Shown: one piece after another, positions 22,354 through 32,500 of the stretch
How positions within the stretch are numbered: the first letter of the stretch is position 1
Layout of the letters: each line of letters begins with the position of its first letter
Assembly: GCF_017591425.1 (NCBI RefSeq)
Contig: NW_024465885.1
Coordinates: 39,812,501 to 39,876,500 of the forward strand
Length of the DNA: 64,000 nt
Direction: 5' to 3'
Source: Ochotona curzoniae
Lineage: Eukaryota > Chordata > Mammalia > Lagomorpha > Ochotonidae
The notes under the pieces: generated by a model
Databases searched by the model: none
What the model was told of the DNA's origin: nothing
What the model saw: the letters and a program-made list of their open reading frames with translations, nothing else
Translations under genes and position numbers: made by a program

Positions 22354-22706
22354 TGTTAGGAGCCACAGACCTTAGACTTGTTGGCCTACCTGACAGCCAG
22401 CTGCATTGCACAGCCTGCCTTGGGCAGACAGGACCACAGCAAGTAGGATATTATGGCCAGAACATCCCGTGTAAAGAAAGTGGAACAGAACCTCCACCCT
22501 TGTTCCTGTTCAAAGAATTAGTTCCTCTTCTGTTTCAATAGAGATGATTAGTCCCTACCCTGATTCAATGAAGATAATTAGTTCAAGGAAACCCTCCCCT
22601 TCTCCTCTTCCCCTAGAGAAGAAGGTATGTATATGAGTAGTAAAATAAAGGGCATTGGCACTCTCTTTCACCAAGTATGTGTGACCGTGTATTCCTTGGG
22701 CCAACA
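22354..22706 (+). mobile_element. Probable solo class II (ERVK-like) LTR
   Basis: The segment opens TGTTAGGAGCC, resembling class II LTR starts such as TGTTGGGAGCC. It has a polyadenylation signal AATAAA at 22644-22649 and closes with CCAACA. Its length (353 bases) and TG...CA ends suit an LTR. There are no flanking gag, pol or env sequences, so it would be a solo LTR. The flanking bases (gcctgcg and gcccggg) are a poor duplication, which leaves some doubt. Confidence 0.5.
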
Positions 22707-24017
22707 GCCCGGGGGCTAGCAGCCCAGGGTTCCCAGTCCACCCTCAGGATTTGAGTGTCATGCCCTGCAGGTTGGGACACCTGGGAATTGGTCTGGTAGG
22801 GAAATTTTGGGGACTCTGCTAGGCTGCAGTTCCCACTGGTGAGCATCAGAGCAAAGGCTGGAAGTGGATCAGGTTGGGCAAAACTGCAATACCCACTGGC
22901 ATGCATATGGGCAGGATGTGGGGCAAGCCAGACTGGGCTAGGCCCCAGTACCTGCTGGAGTTCATGAGAGCCACAATTGGTGTAGGATGGGCCAGGCTAA
23001 GTCACAGCAGCCACCAGTTCACATGAGAACCATGTCTTGGGGTAGATTAAGCCAGGCTAGGTTGTAGCACCTCCAGCGAAAGCCAGAAATGGTGCAGGCT
23101 GGTTGAGTTAGGCAGCAGTAGATATGAATGCCAGGACTGGGGGAAGACCATGTCAGGTTTAGATGCAACATCCACTGCTACACGTGAGATCCTAGTTTAG
23201 GAGCAGGCCTGGTAGGGAAGCATGGGGAACTCCGCTGCTAGGATGCAGCTCTTGTTGGTGAGCTGGGGTTGGAAGCAGGTGAGGCTAGGTCAGGATGGAC
23301 TGCAACACCTGTTGTTATCCATGCTGGGTCTAGGGCAGGCCAGGTCTGGGGCAGACCAGATTAACCAGTCCACAGCACATACTGGCATGAGTGAGAGCCT
23401 GGCTGGGGTCCAGGTGCAGGCTGGGATTGGGCTGCAACACCTGCAGGTTCACACAAGTGCTGTGCCTGGTGTGGGCTATGCTGGGCTAAGCAGCTGCAAC
23501 CACCAGTGAGAACTGGAAGTAGGCGTGGGCCAGGCTGAAGCAGAGTACAGCACGTGCTGGTGAATGCCAACACTAGTGTGGCCATGACAGATTAGGCTGC
23601 TGCATCTGCTGGCACATGAGGCCCATGGTTGGGAGTGGGTCTGATAAGGGAACTTCAGGGACTCAGCAGCTGGGCTGTTTTTCCTGGTGAGCATGAGAGC
23701 TGGGACTGGGAATGGGACGGTCAGGGCAGAAATGAAGCAGCCATCTGCCAGCAAGTGGGTTTGGTCTGAGGGTGAGCCGGGATGGGCTAGACTGCCACAC
23801 CTGCTGGCAAGAGCTAGAACTGGGTATGAGTCAGATCAGATAGGACTGCAGTACTCCTTGACAAGAACAAGATTCGGGGTTGAGAGCAGGCCTACTGGGG
23901 GAACCGTGAGCAGTCCACCACTAGGCTTCAGGTCCATCTGGAACCTGACGAAAGTTAGGGTTAGGGGCGGGCCAGGCAAGACAAGGTGGCAGCACATTTT
24001 GGCATAAATCTGGGTTA

Positions 24018-24676
24018 GGGGTGGATCAGGTTGGGGTTGTTGGAAGTCACTCTGACTAGGCTGTTGCACTTGTTCGTGTGCATGAAGACCAGCCTGTGGT
24101 AGACTGGGCTGCGATAGGAAGCAGCACCTGTCAGGTCACGTGAGAGATGGGGCTCGGGCAGACCTTACAAGGCAGCTGCAGCTATTCATCTAGGCACTGA
24201 CTGGTGCACGTGACAGACTGAACCTGACCCTACAAGCTGACACACAAGAGTCACCCAGGAAAGGTTGAGCGGGGGACTCCTCAACTAGATCATTTCACTC
24301 AAATCCCAGCCCAGACACAGGGAAAGTCACAAGATACGTGGTCCAACCTTGCAGTGCACGCACTGGGGCCGTGCCTCCTCAGCAGCTGATGCCTGTGTGG
24401 TGGGCAACCTGCCAAGAGGCACCTGTGGCACATGACAGCCAGATCGCCTAGGCCAGCAGAGGATGCTGACTGCCTTGTCAAAGGATGGAAAGCAGAACAG
24501 GTTGGCCCACTCTCCTGACCAGACTTTGCAGCTTGTTCCTGGACCAGGGGAGGCCCTAAGAGCCACGACCCTGCTGCAACAAAGCTGTCAGTGTCTGAGA
24601 ATTATCCAAACCACTCAAGGAACAGCCTTGGAACATTCTTGCCCACATTGGGGTCCCTAAGGCATCACAGGTGACC
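24018..24676 (+). repeat. Left arm of a 660-bp inverted repeat
   Basis: It is the reverse complement of 26227-26887. By eye there are about ten substitutions and one 2-bp indel, most toward the outer end. The inner 400 bases differ at perhaps one position. The arms are separated by 1,550 bases. Confidence 0.9.
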
Positions 24677-25415
24677 ACCCATCAAGGAGTGGCTGCCTCC
24701 CTATCTTACCCTTATCTTACTATAATTAGAGGTCCTACCCATTATGTAAACAATATTAAAATAGAAATTTTAAGAAACAAGAAATAGAAAAGATTTCCAA
24801 GTATAAACATGAGCATGCTGACTATTTTTGAGGAGATAACTTAATCTTAAATTGAAGGATATATGTATTAGAAATTTGACACCGTTAAGTTTGTAGCTGG
24901 CAAATGTTTGTGGCAGGGTTATTTTCTATCCTTAGTTTATTAGTTGGATTTAGATACTTGAATGCAATATTAGCTTCATAAAGGCATTGTACAAAAATAA
25001 GCCACCTAAATGTTTATTCTGTTTGTCTTCATCAATTTAGCAAAAAGGTGTGTTTAAGGTGTTGAAAAAAATGAAGAAGTGAAGCATATAGATGGAAGAA
25101 CTGAAGGAAGGGTGAGATGGAGGAAGGAGGTGCTGAAAAGGAAGGCAGGCGATCGCAGCAGAAGGAAGGAGCAGCAGGGAGAGCACAGGAGGGAAGTGGG
25201 AGGTCTGATATGGTCCAATAACAGGTGCTACACGACCAAACACGGCTTTTTGGCTTCATTTTATCAATATTGAGTCAGTGCTGAAAGTTGTAAATGAAAC
25301 ATATGGTAATACTATTTTTATGTATTTATACATTCTGCATTATTATTACTATTACTATTATTATTTTTACAAAACTGCTGTGCTTTTCTTTCTTTTGAAC
25401 AATATTACTATGTAG

Positions 25416-25430
25416 CCAGCAGAGGGCGCC
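25416..25430 (+). promoter_or_regulatory. CTCF core motif
   Basis: CCAGCAGAGGGCGCC fits the CTCF consensus CCASYAGRKGGCRSY at every position. It lies in the spacer of the inverted repeat, in DNA that I do not recognise as repetitive. Confidence 0.75.
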
Positions 25431-25754
25431 CCTTCCTTATTTTTTTATGTACTCAGACCGTGACTGAAGACAGGGACAATATGTTCTCTAAGATTAAAAA
25501 GTATTAATTCAATGGAAAGAGATCAAACGTGTACACCTTATTTTCTTTATCAAGTATTACTAGGCAGAACGTGTCAAGGGCATAAGGAATGCAATATATT
25601 TTTATCTTTTTTGCAAATGGAAATGCATTTTGGTGATTTCCTCTTTATGCAGAGCTCATAGAAGGATATCAGCGAAGTCTGTTGCATTCGTTGTGAACTG
25701 ATGATGCTTCAATGTTGCATTCCTGGGGGTTCCTTTCTGCCTTCTGTGGGGGTG

Positions 25755-25846
25755 TGTGTGCGCATGTGCGTGTAGGTGGTCACACACCTGTGTGGACCTG
25801 TGTGTGCGCATGTGCGTGTAGGTGGTCACACACCTGTGTGGACCTG
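25755..25846. repeat. Perfect 46-bp tandem duplication, GT-rich
   Basis: 25755-25800 is repeated exactly at 25801-25846. Each unit contains 'tgtgtgcgcatgtgcgtgta' and 'ggtggtcacacacctgtgtg'. The lack of any mismatch points to a recent slippage or a polymorphic VNTR. Confidence 0.95.
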
Positions 25847-26129
25847 CACGTGTGCTCATATTCTTCTTCCTTTCTACACCAGCACCGCACAGTATAAATA
25901 TAAGCCGTGAGTATAACTTACAATTTTTAATAGTCTCAGTAAAAAGGCAGATGAAATTAATTTTACATTTTGCCATTTCAATGTATATTCAGGGTAAAAA
26001 AAAAAGTGTTGCACATTTTATTTCATCTTTAATACTGTTTACATAGTTGACAGAGATGCATGCCCATGTGGGCCTTCAATTGAGGTGGGGAAGACTGAGG
26101 TATGGAGGAACGTGCAAGGGGGACAAATG

Positions 26130-27240
26130 TTTCAGTTCTTTTTTTTCTTCTTGTGTCCACAGAAGAGAGAAGGAGAGGCAGCCACTCCTTGAAGTCAAAT
26201 CACATCAGCTCCTGGGGTTGGGGGAGGGTCACCTGTGATGCCTTAGGGACCCCAATGTGGGCAAGAATGTTCCAAGGCTGTTCCTTGAGTGGTTTGGATA
26301 ATTCTCAGACACTGTCAGCTTTGTTGCAGCAGGGTCGTGGCTCTTAGGGCCTCCCCTGGTCCAGGAACAAGCTGCAAAGTCTGGTCAGGAGAGTGGGCCA
26401 ACCTGTTCTGCTTTCCATCCTTTGACAAGGCAGTCAGCATCCTCTGCTGGCCTAGGCGATCTGGCTGTCATGTGCCACAGGTGCCTCTTGGCAGGTTGCC
26501 CACCACACAGGCATCAGCTGCTGAGGAGGCACGGCCCCAGTGCGTGCACTGCAAGGTTGGACCACGTATCTTGTGACTTTCCCTGTGTCTGGGCTGGGAT
26601 TTGAGTGAAATGATCTAGTTGAGGAGTCCCCCGCTCAACCTTTCCTGGGTGACTCTTGTGTGTGCCAGCTTGTTGGGTCAGGTTCAGTCTGCCACGTGCA
26701 CCAGTCAGTGCCTAGATGAATAGCTGCAGCTGCCTTGTAAGGTCTACCCAAGCCCCATCTCTCATGTGACCTGACAGGTGCTGCTTCCTATCGCAGCCCA
26801 GTCTACCACAGGCTGATCTTCATGCACACGAACAAGTGCAACAGCCTAGTCGGAGTGACTTCCAACAACCCCAACCTGACCCACCCCATGGCTGTGGCTT
26901 AGTGTCTTCTGGCGTGTGCTCTGGCCTAGTCCAGTTCATCCCACATCCCATCTTGCTCTCATGAACACCTATGGGTGCTGCAACTTAGTTCAGTCTGAGC
27001 TGCCGCCAAACCTGGCAAACATGCATGCCAATGTGTGCTGTTACCTTGACCAGCCTATGCCATGGTGCACAGAGTACCCAGCATGTCCTTAAAAATACAA
27101 TAGGCAACTATGCTGGCACACTGGTACAGTTAACACAGATTTGGGATTAACCAGACCTAAACCCCCTCCAGCTATGGGCGGCATTTCTTCAGCAGTGTCT
27201 ATGCCAGACAAGCTGGGCAGTTGCCTACAAATGAGGCACA
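26130..27240 (-). repeat. GC-rich composite repeat, copy 4
   Basis: It contains the right inverted-repeat arm, then a diverged remainder (26890-27240) that ends with the same type of sequence as copy 2 ('cactggtacagttaacacag' here, 'cctggtatagttaatacaaa' near 11119). A SINE at 27250 abuts it. Confidence 0.65.
26227..26887 (-). repeat. Right arm of the 660-bp inverted repeat
   Basis: Reverse complement of 24018-24676. It includes 'gtccaggaacaagctgcaaa' and 'gcccaccacacaggcatcag'. Short frames are shared by both arms because of the duplication, not because they code for protein. Confidence 0.9.
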
Positions 27241-27249
27241 TTGGTTTTC

Positions 27250-27586
27250 TTTTTTTTTTTTTTCCCAAGATATATTTATTTTTATTACAGAGTCAGATAT
27301 ACAGAGAGGACTAGAGACAGAGAGGAAGATCTTCTGTTTGATGATTCACTCCCCAAGTGACCACAACAGCTGGTGCTGTGCCAATCCGAAGCCAGGATCC
27401 AGGAACTTCCTCCAGGTCTCCCATACAGGGTCCCAAGGCTTTGGGCCGTCCTCGACTGCTTTTCTAGGCCACAGGCAGGGAGCTGGATGGGAAGTGGAGC
27501 TGCTGGAATTAGAACCGGCACCCATATGGGATCTCGGTGCGTTCAAGGAGAGGACTCCAGCCGCTAGGCCACGCTGCCGGGCCTGA
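27250..27586 (-). mobile_element. Young C-SINE
   Basis: Near-consensus minus-strand copy with a perfect duplication 'cacattggttttc' at 27237-27249 and 27587-27599. It inserted at the edge of composite repeat copy 4. Confidence 0.93.
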
Positions 27587-27599
27587 CACATTGGTTTTC

Positions 27600-28094
27600 A
27601 AGGACCAAGTGTTTGAAATGCCAGGTGTGATGTATACTTACAAGATGTGGGCTGGCCACACTTCAAGTGCTCATTAGCTGCATGGGACTAGTGGTGCTGT
27701 ATCTCCTTACTTCCATTCATGATTTCCACTTTCTAACACAATCAGTAGCAGACTAATGGTGCTGTGTCTAATTATCCACCAATTTGGATCAGGTAGGGAA
27801 CATGAGAGATGGCCTGTGTTCCTTCATGGATTCATCAGTCTCAGACAAAAATTGTGTCGCAGCCATTCAGTTTTTAGTGGCTCTGAATCCCCTTATCGCT
27901 CTATGAGGTATGGATTTCATTTTTAAAAAGCCTCTAGCTTCATTCTTCTGAGTGTCTGTGCTGTCCACAAATATGTGATAAGAACTACTTCCCTTTCAGT
28001 ATTTCCTATATGAAGAGAATATACATGTAATTCCACTTAATATTCACAACAGTCCTTGGAGTTGGGTACCATTATTACCTATTCTCTCATATCT
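27600..28094. other. Unannotated stretch
   Basis: No gene or clear repeat was recognised. Confidence 0.5.
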
Positions 28095-28405
28095 TTTTAA
28101 ACATTTATTTAATTTTATTGGAGAGGCAGATTTACGTAGAGGAGAAAGAGGGCGAAAGATCTTCTGTGGGCTGGTTCACTCCCCAAATGGCTGCAATGTA
28201 GCTGATCTGAAGCCAAAAAGTTCTTCTGGGTCTCCCATGCAGGTGCAGGGTCTCAAGGACTTACACCATGCTCCGTTGCTTTCCCAGGCCACAGGCAGAG
28301 AGCTGGATTGGAAGTGGAGCAGCTGGGATGGCAATCAGCACTCATATGGAACGCCAGCATCACAGGATGGAGCATGAGTGTGTGGTGCCACCACGCTGAC
28401 CAGTA
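28095..28405 (-). mobile_element. C-SINE (older)
   Basis: Diverged full-length copy ('attggagaggcagatttacg', 'tctcccatgcaggtgcaggg'). Confidence 0.8.
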
Positions 28406-28439
28406 CTAGTAAGTTTTCTATTCCATTTCTGTTTAAAAG

Positions 28440-28590
28440 ATAGAGTGTTTAAAAGATAGCCTCCGAAGGTGTGCATTGGCAGAAGGCGGGGTGGGAAGTG
28501 GAGCAGCCAGGACTCCAACAAGGCATATGATGGTGGATGCGGGTGTTCCAAGCACATGCTCACTGACTGCTCCGCAATGCATACCTGCTC
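28440..28590 (-). mobile_element. SINE fragment
   Basis: Only the second half of the family is present ('gtgggaagtggagcagccag' to 'tgctccgcaatgcat'). Confidence 0.5.
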
Positions 28591-29070
28591 ACCTCTTTTT
28601 CAAAAGGAAGAAACGGCACTGTGGAGCTAGGCATTCAAGCTGAACTTAAATCTCTCTGAATCTTGGCTTTTTTTTTTTTTTTTAATCATTACCCATGGCA
28701 TCTCCCAAGCAGTATGTATATTAACTGTAAATTTAAGATGCTACTGAAGGGTGAAATTTTGGAAGTGGTGGAAATCCTAACATCTTTATTTTAAAGGAAA
28801 AGCAGAACTCAAAGCTGAGGCAAAGGGAGGCTGAGTGGTTTTCCATTGAGAAACCAGGTTCCTGACTCTAAGCCCAGAGCTTTTCCCCCTGAACAGAAAT
28901 GTTTCTAGATTTAAACTCTAGTTTATAGGATCATCAACAGCCCCCTCTAAGCAGGAGGCAGGAGGTTTCAAATTCTTCCCAGGAAAAAAAAGGAGAACTG
29001 ACATCAAAAGGTTGCTGTGGGGTCATTTGTCTCATCATGACCTTGAATTGGCCTTAGTCTTTATATTTAG

Positions 29071-29215
29071 CATTTCGGTTTTGTGTTCTGTAACAAGTTT
29101 GGCCATGTTGGAGGACCATCCAAAGGTCAGAAAGTTGGCTCCTGGAGATCGGAGACTCACTCAGAAGCCAATGTCTATTACTGGGCCTGTGGAAATCCCC
29201 GGCTCACCTCTGCAA
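29071..29215 (+). CDS. MAP3K7CL: MAP3K7CL internal coding exon
   Basis: The exon runs from an acceptor ('tctttatatttag' before 29071) to a donor (CAA then GTTGGG at 29216). In the open frame it encodes ISVLCSVTSLAMLEDHPKV, then a segment ending in VEIP-GSPLQ. From memory, the long human MAP3K7CL isoform has a nearly identical stretch just before its DDTPPEDS exon. The 3' junction is phase 0, as that join needs. The first base completes a codon from the previous exon (phase 2). MAP3K7CL is a small coiled-coil protein related to the C-terminus of TAK1 (MAP3K7), without a kinase domain; its role is poorly known. The Met at 29105 is a natural internal start. Reading past 29215 is intronic. CCT8 lies about 27 kb to the left in the human order. 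Confidence 0.82.
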
Positions 29216-30299
29216 GTTGGGGACTTTGGAGATTTTTACCCACTGCTCCAGTGGAGCCCACACTGGTTGGTCAAGCCTTCCTTCTTCAGGGCCCTGGGTC
29301 AGTGCAGAGAGTGCCTCTCAATGTCCAGGATGTAGTCCATAGCTCTCATTCAAACAAGGCCTTGCATGTTGATTTCCGTGTCGCCAAGGGGATGAGGTTT
29401 GAAGGAGAAAGATGATTCTGAGTTTGTTCGTCTATATATATTTTTCTACATCTCTGCTTTGAGTACAGATCTAAGGCTCACAATGACAATTAAAAGCAAT
29501 AGCTCATATTACAGCCTACACCAACATCTATGAGGCTACCTGAATCAGGGATACACAACACATGCTTAATACCAACAAACAACAACAACAACAAAACACT
29601 TATGACAATAGTTGCCTCCTCATAGGATTACTGTAGGGAAAGAAAAGTCTCTGCAAAAGCACTCCGGGAACTGTTAAACACTCAACTGTTGGCTGCTGTC
29701 ACATGGTCACATAGCTGTGAACATTTAGGTTCCTATACGCTAGCCCTTTTTGCGTGTATTGAGAGCCGGGCTTGGACCAGTGAGGGCTGCTGTTATTCAG
29801 TGACTGTTCTCATCTGTAAAATTTTGCTATGCTCAGGGAACAGCTGACAAAGGTTGGAGAGAGTTTGGAGAGTCACAGCTGAGACCACCCAGGCCTGCTG
29901 AGGTCTTGGCCACACCTTCAGGTGGGCGGCACCAGCATTGCCCACCCATTTCTTGATTAAGAGACCTCCAATGGGGAACATCTTACCTGTAGGTTCCCTG
30001 CCCAACAAGGAGGGGTCAGGGAATGCTTAAAATCCCAAGATCCTTCCTCAAAGCCTCAGTATCTCTCTCTCCCTCCCCTTTCGAGAGGCACCCCGCCTCC
30101 CGGCTTTCTCCCCTTCCCTCTCCCTTCTCTCCTCACCTGGTCCCTTCACAAATAAGCTTTTCTGTTTGCAACAGATTCCCAGCTTTTTATTTCTACACTA
30201 AGCTGAGGAAAGAACCCACTGGTCATTTCTGGTAACAACTAGTGAGATGGTACTAGAATCCAGTAGGTGGAGGTCAGGAACTTTTCTAAACATCCTAAA
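29216..30299 (+). other. MAP3K7CL: MAP3K7CL intron, with a possible LTR fragment
   Basis: A short (AAC)n run lies at 29577-29595. 29790-30238 has an LTR-like feel: a CT-rich stretch, 'aataagcttttctgtttgca' and an end at 'ctggtaaca'. I could not fix its start or a duplication, so it is not called as an LTR. Confidence 0.4.
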
Positions 30300-32500
30300 A
30301 TGCACAGAACAACTCCTTGCAGAATGAAGTTGCAGTACAAACTGCTGAATTCCACTCTCACATTTTCTGAACAAAAAGGTTTAAAGTGATGTTAAAGAAC
30401 TTGAATTTTCAATTCCGAATGGGACAGGACAAGAGAACACCTCATTTACTTGTTGTGCTTATTGCAAATATTCATTAGATACCTGCTCCGGGCCACACCC
30501 TTTTCTGTGTTTTGGGGACGCGTCAATGAGTAAGACAGCAGCAGCTCCCTGGTCTCCTGGAGCTCGGAGTCTGGAGGTGAAGACAGATATCAGAAATACA
30601 ATAATATTCAGAATGAGCTTTATTATAAAGAGATACAGAATTCTATGGGAGCTAATAGCAAGTGAGTGATCGTTGTCAGAAAGTGAGGTGGACCTCAACA
30701 AGGAAGTGATGCTCAGGGAAGGGCATGGTAGATTCAAAGTGTTGAAAAAGCACGATAACCACAAAGAGTTAAAATATGGCTGAGTGTTGAAACGAAGGGA
30801 AGCATGGTTCCCCTGTGAATTGGGAATATACATAAAGGAACACACTGTTATTGGTGGCAGAAGCCAGCTCGTAGGAGTTTACATATAAAAGGGAAACTGT
30901 TGGCTGACTGAACTGGGAAGTTCATGGGTGGAGCTGGCCTCAGGCATAGTGAAATGAAATCAGCGGATGGGTCTCTTTGCTCTCTTCCTCTCCTCTACTT
31001 CCCTGTATCTGTAGTTCTTATTCATTCCTGCTATAGGAGAGCTTCCTCCACTTGGTTGGGAAATGACAGGGTGTGATTGCAGAAGGCGTAGGGCTTACAG
31101 TATCCTAGTTTATCTATTGCAAAGGAAAGTATGGACACCTTTCCTACAAAGTGAATGTAAAGATTCTGGCACAGAACTTGAGTTTGACTTCAGATGATGG
31201 ACAGCAGGCATGATTCTTCAAGACTGAGTATTGCAGTAGGCTGGCCCCTTAAAATCAGGAGCAAAAGGGGGCTAAAGTTACAGCTACCAGGCCCACCCCC
31301 CAAAAAAGAGGGGGAAGTGTTGCTAGGCAAGCAGAACCAAAAAGATACATTTTTAGGACATTATATGTGTCACAGTAAGATGATGGACTTCTTTCTTCCT
31401 TGTAGTTTAGGTGATAAACTTCTAAATACATTGTTGAGTATGGGTCATGTAGAAGATAGACATTCAGAATTTGCTTAAAGGAAATGGTAAGAGAAACAGA
31501 TAGGGGAAAGTACTTTTACAACTGAAAATGCCACTCTTGTGTCTAAATCGTAGGGAGGAAGAACAAAATTAAAATGTGTTTTCGATGTTTTTATTGCACT
31601 GCATTGCCCCTGAGTCAGCCTTGAGACAGCTGTAAGTCTCTGAAATATGATGATGACTTCAATTCCTAGGCTAGCAGATAGACTTACGATTAGTTTGTTT
31701 CAGTTACAGGCTTTCTTCTGAGTATTTTTGTGATTAATCCTTTCTCCTTGAGTCATTATGGTCAAGTAACATGATATGTGGTTACCACAATAATTCATTT
31801 CATATGAATTAGGCAGAGGAGCAGTATTCTGACTTAATTAAAACATGTAAGGATATAATTCATATAACGTTTGCAATTGGCCAAATTGAGTTATCCACAA
31901 ATGTCATAATATTGGGATTAATAGAAGTGGGAAGAGTCTTGGGTTTTTTCTGTTTTGTTTTAACATTTCAGCTCAATTAACATAAATTGAGCAGTTAAGC
32001 TTGGAGAAAATTATAAGAACTTTCACAGAAACACATCATGGGTTCTGTGATTTATAGTGTCTACAGTTGAAGGCATTATAGGGGTAAGCATTTAGGTTAC
32101 GCATTGTGTAAACTGTGCTATCTGATATGGTAACTATGAAAGTTTCGGTTAACTAAAATTAACTAAAATTAAAAATCCAATCCCTCAGTTATAGTCATGG
32201 TAGGTATATGCCAAGTGCTCAGTAGGCATACTTGACCAGTGTCTTTTATATGGGACAGCTCCTGTGGTGAACGTTTCTGTTACCCCGGCCTTTCATCGGG
32301 CAATGGTGCTATAGACAGCGTTGCTCTATCAATACTCTTGCTAGTAAAATAACCTGAGTCAAAGTTTCAACAGAAATTTTCCTTTCCTTGTGTATCACAG
32401 TAATAATGGTCAACTCTGCCTTTAGAATGCCTGCCCGTGTCATCTCTTTCTTTTCCATTGTTATTCTACACACGGGAGCCATTTTCATTCCTCCTATTGC
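30300..32500. other. Unannotated intronic stretch
   Basis: About 2.2 kb without recognisable repeats or exons. The later coiled-coil exons of MAP3K7CL were looked for here and not found. Confidence 0.5.

Larger units (their letters stand above)
21430..24680 (+). repeat. GC-rich composite repeat, copy 3 (opposite orientation)
   Basis: A degenerate array is built on 'gagagctggggttggggctg', 'gccaggctgggc', 'tgcagcacccactagcagct' and similar, which are the reverse complement of the motifs at 9-11 kb. It passes at about 24100 into the unique block that also occurs at 26227-26887. A solo LTR (22354-22706) interrupts it. No coding potential. Confidence 0.65.
24677..26226. other. Spacer between inverted repeat arms
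   Basis: AT-rich single-copy-looking DNA holding a CTCF core motif (25416-25430), a short ATT-rich run near 25338-25365 and a perfect 46-bp tandem duplication (25755-25846). No gene was recognised. Confidence 0.6.

Noticed and set aside
26289..26576. Identical open frames in two places (24327-24566 minus, 26289-26576 plus) as a duplicated gene
   Set aside because: They are the two arms of the inverted repeat. The frame is not kept in the older copies at 8-10 kb, so there is no sign of selection.
29790..30238. Candidate solo class I LTR
   Set aside because: CT-rich tract, 'aataagcttttctgtttgca' and a CA end are suggestive, but there is no clear TG start, no exact AATAAA and no duplication.
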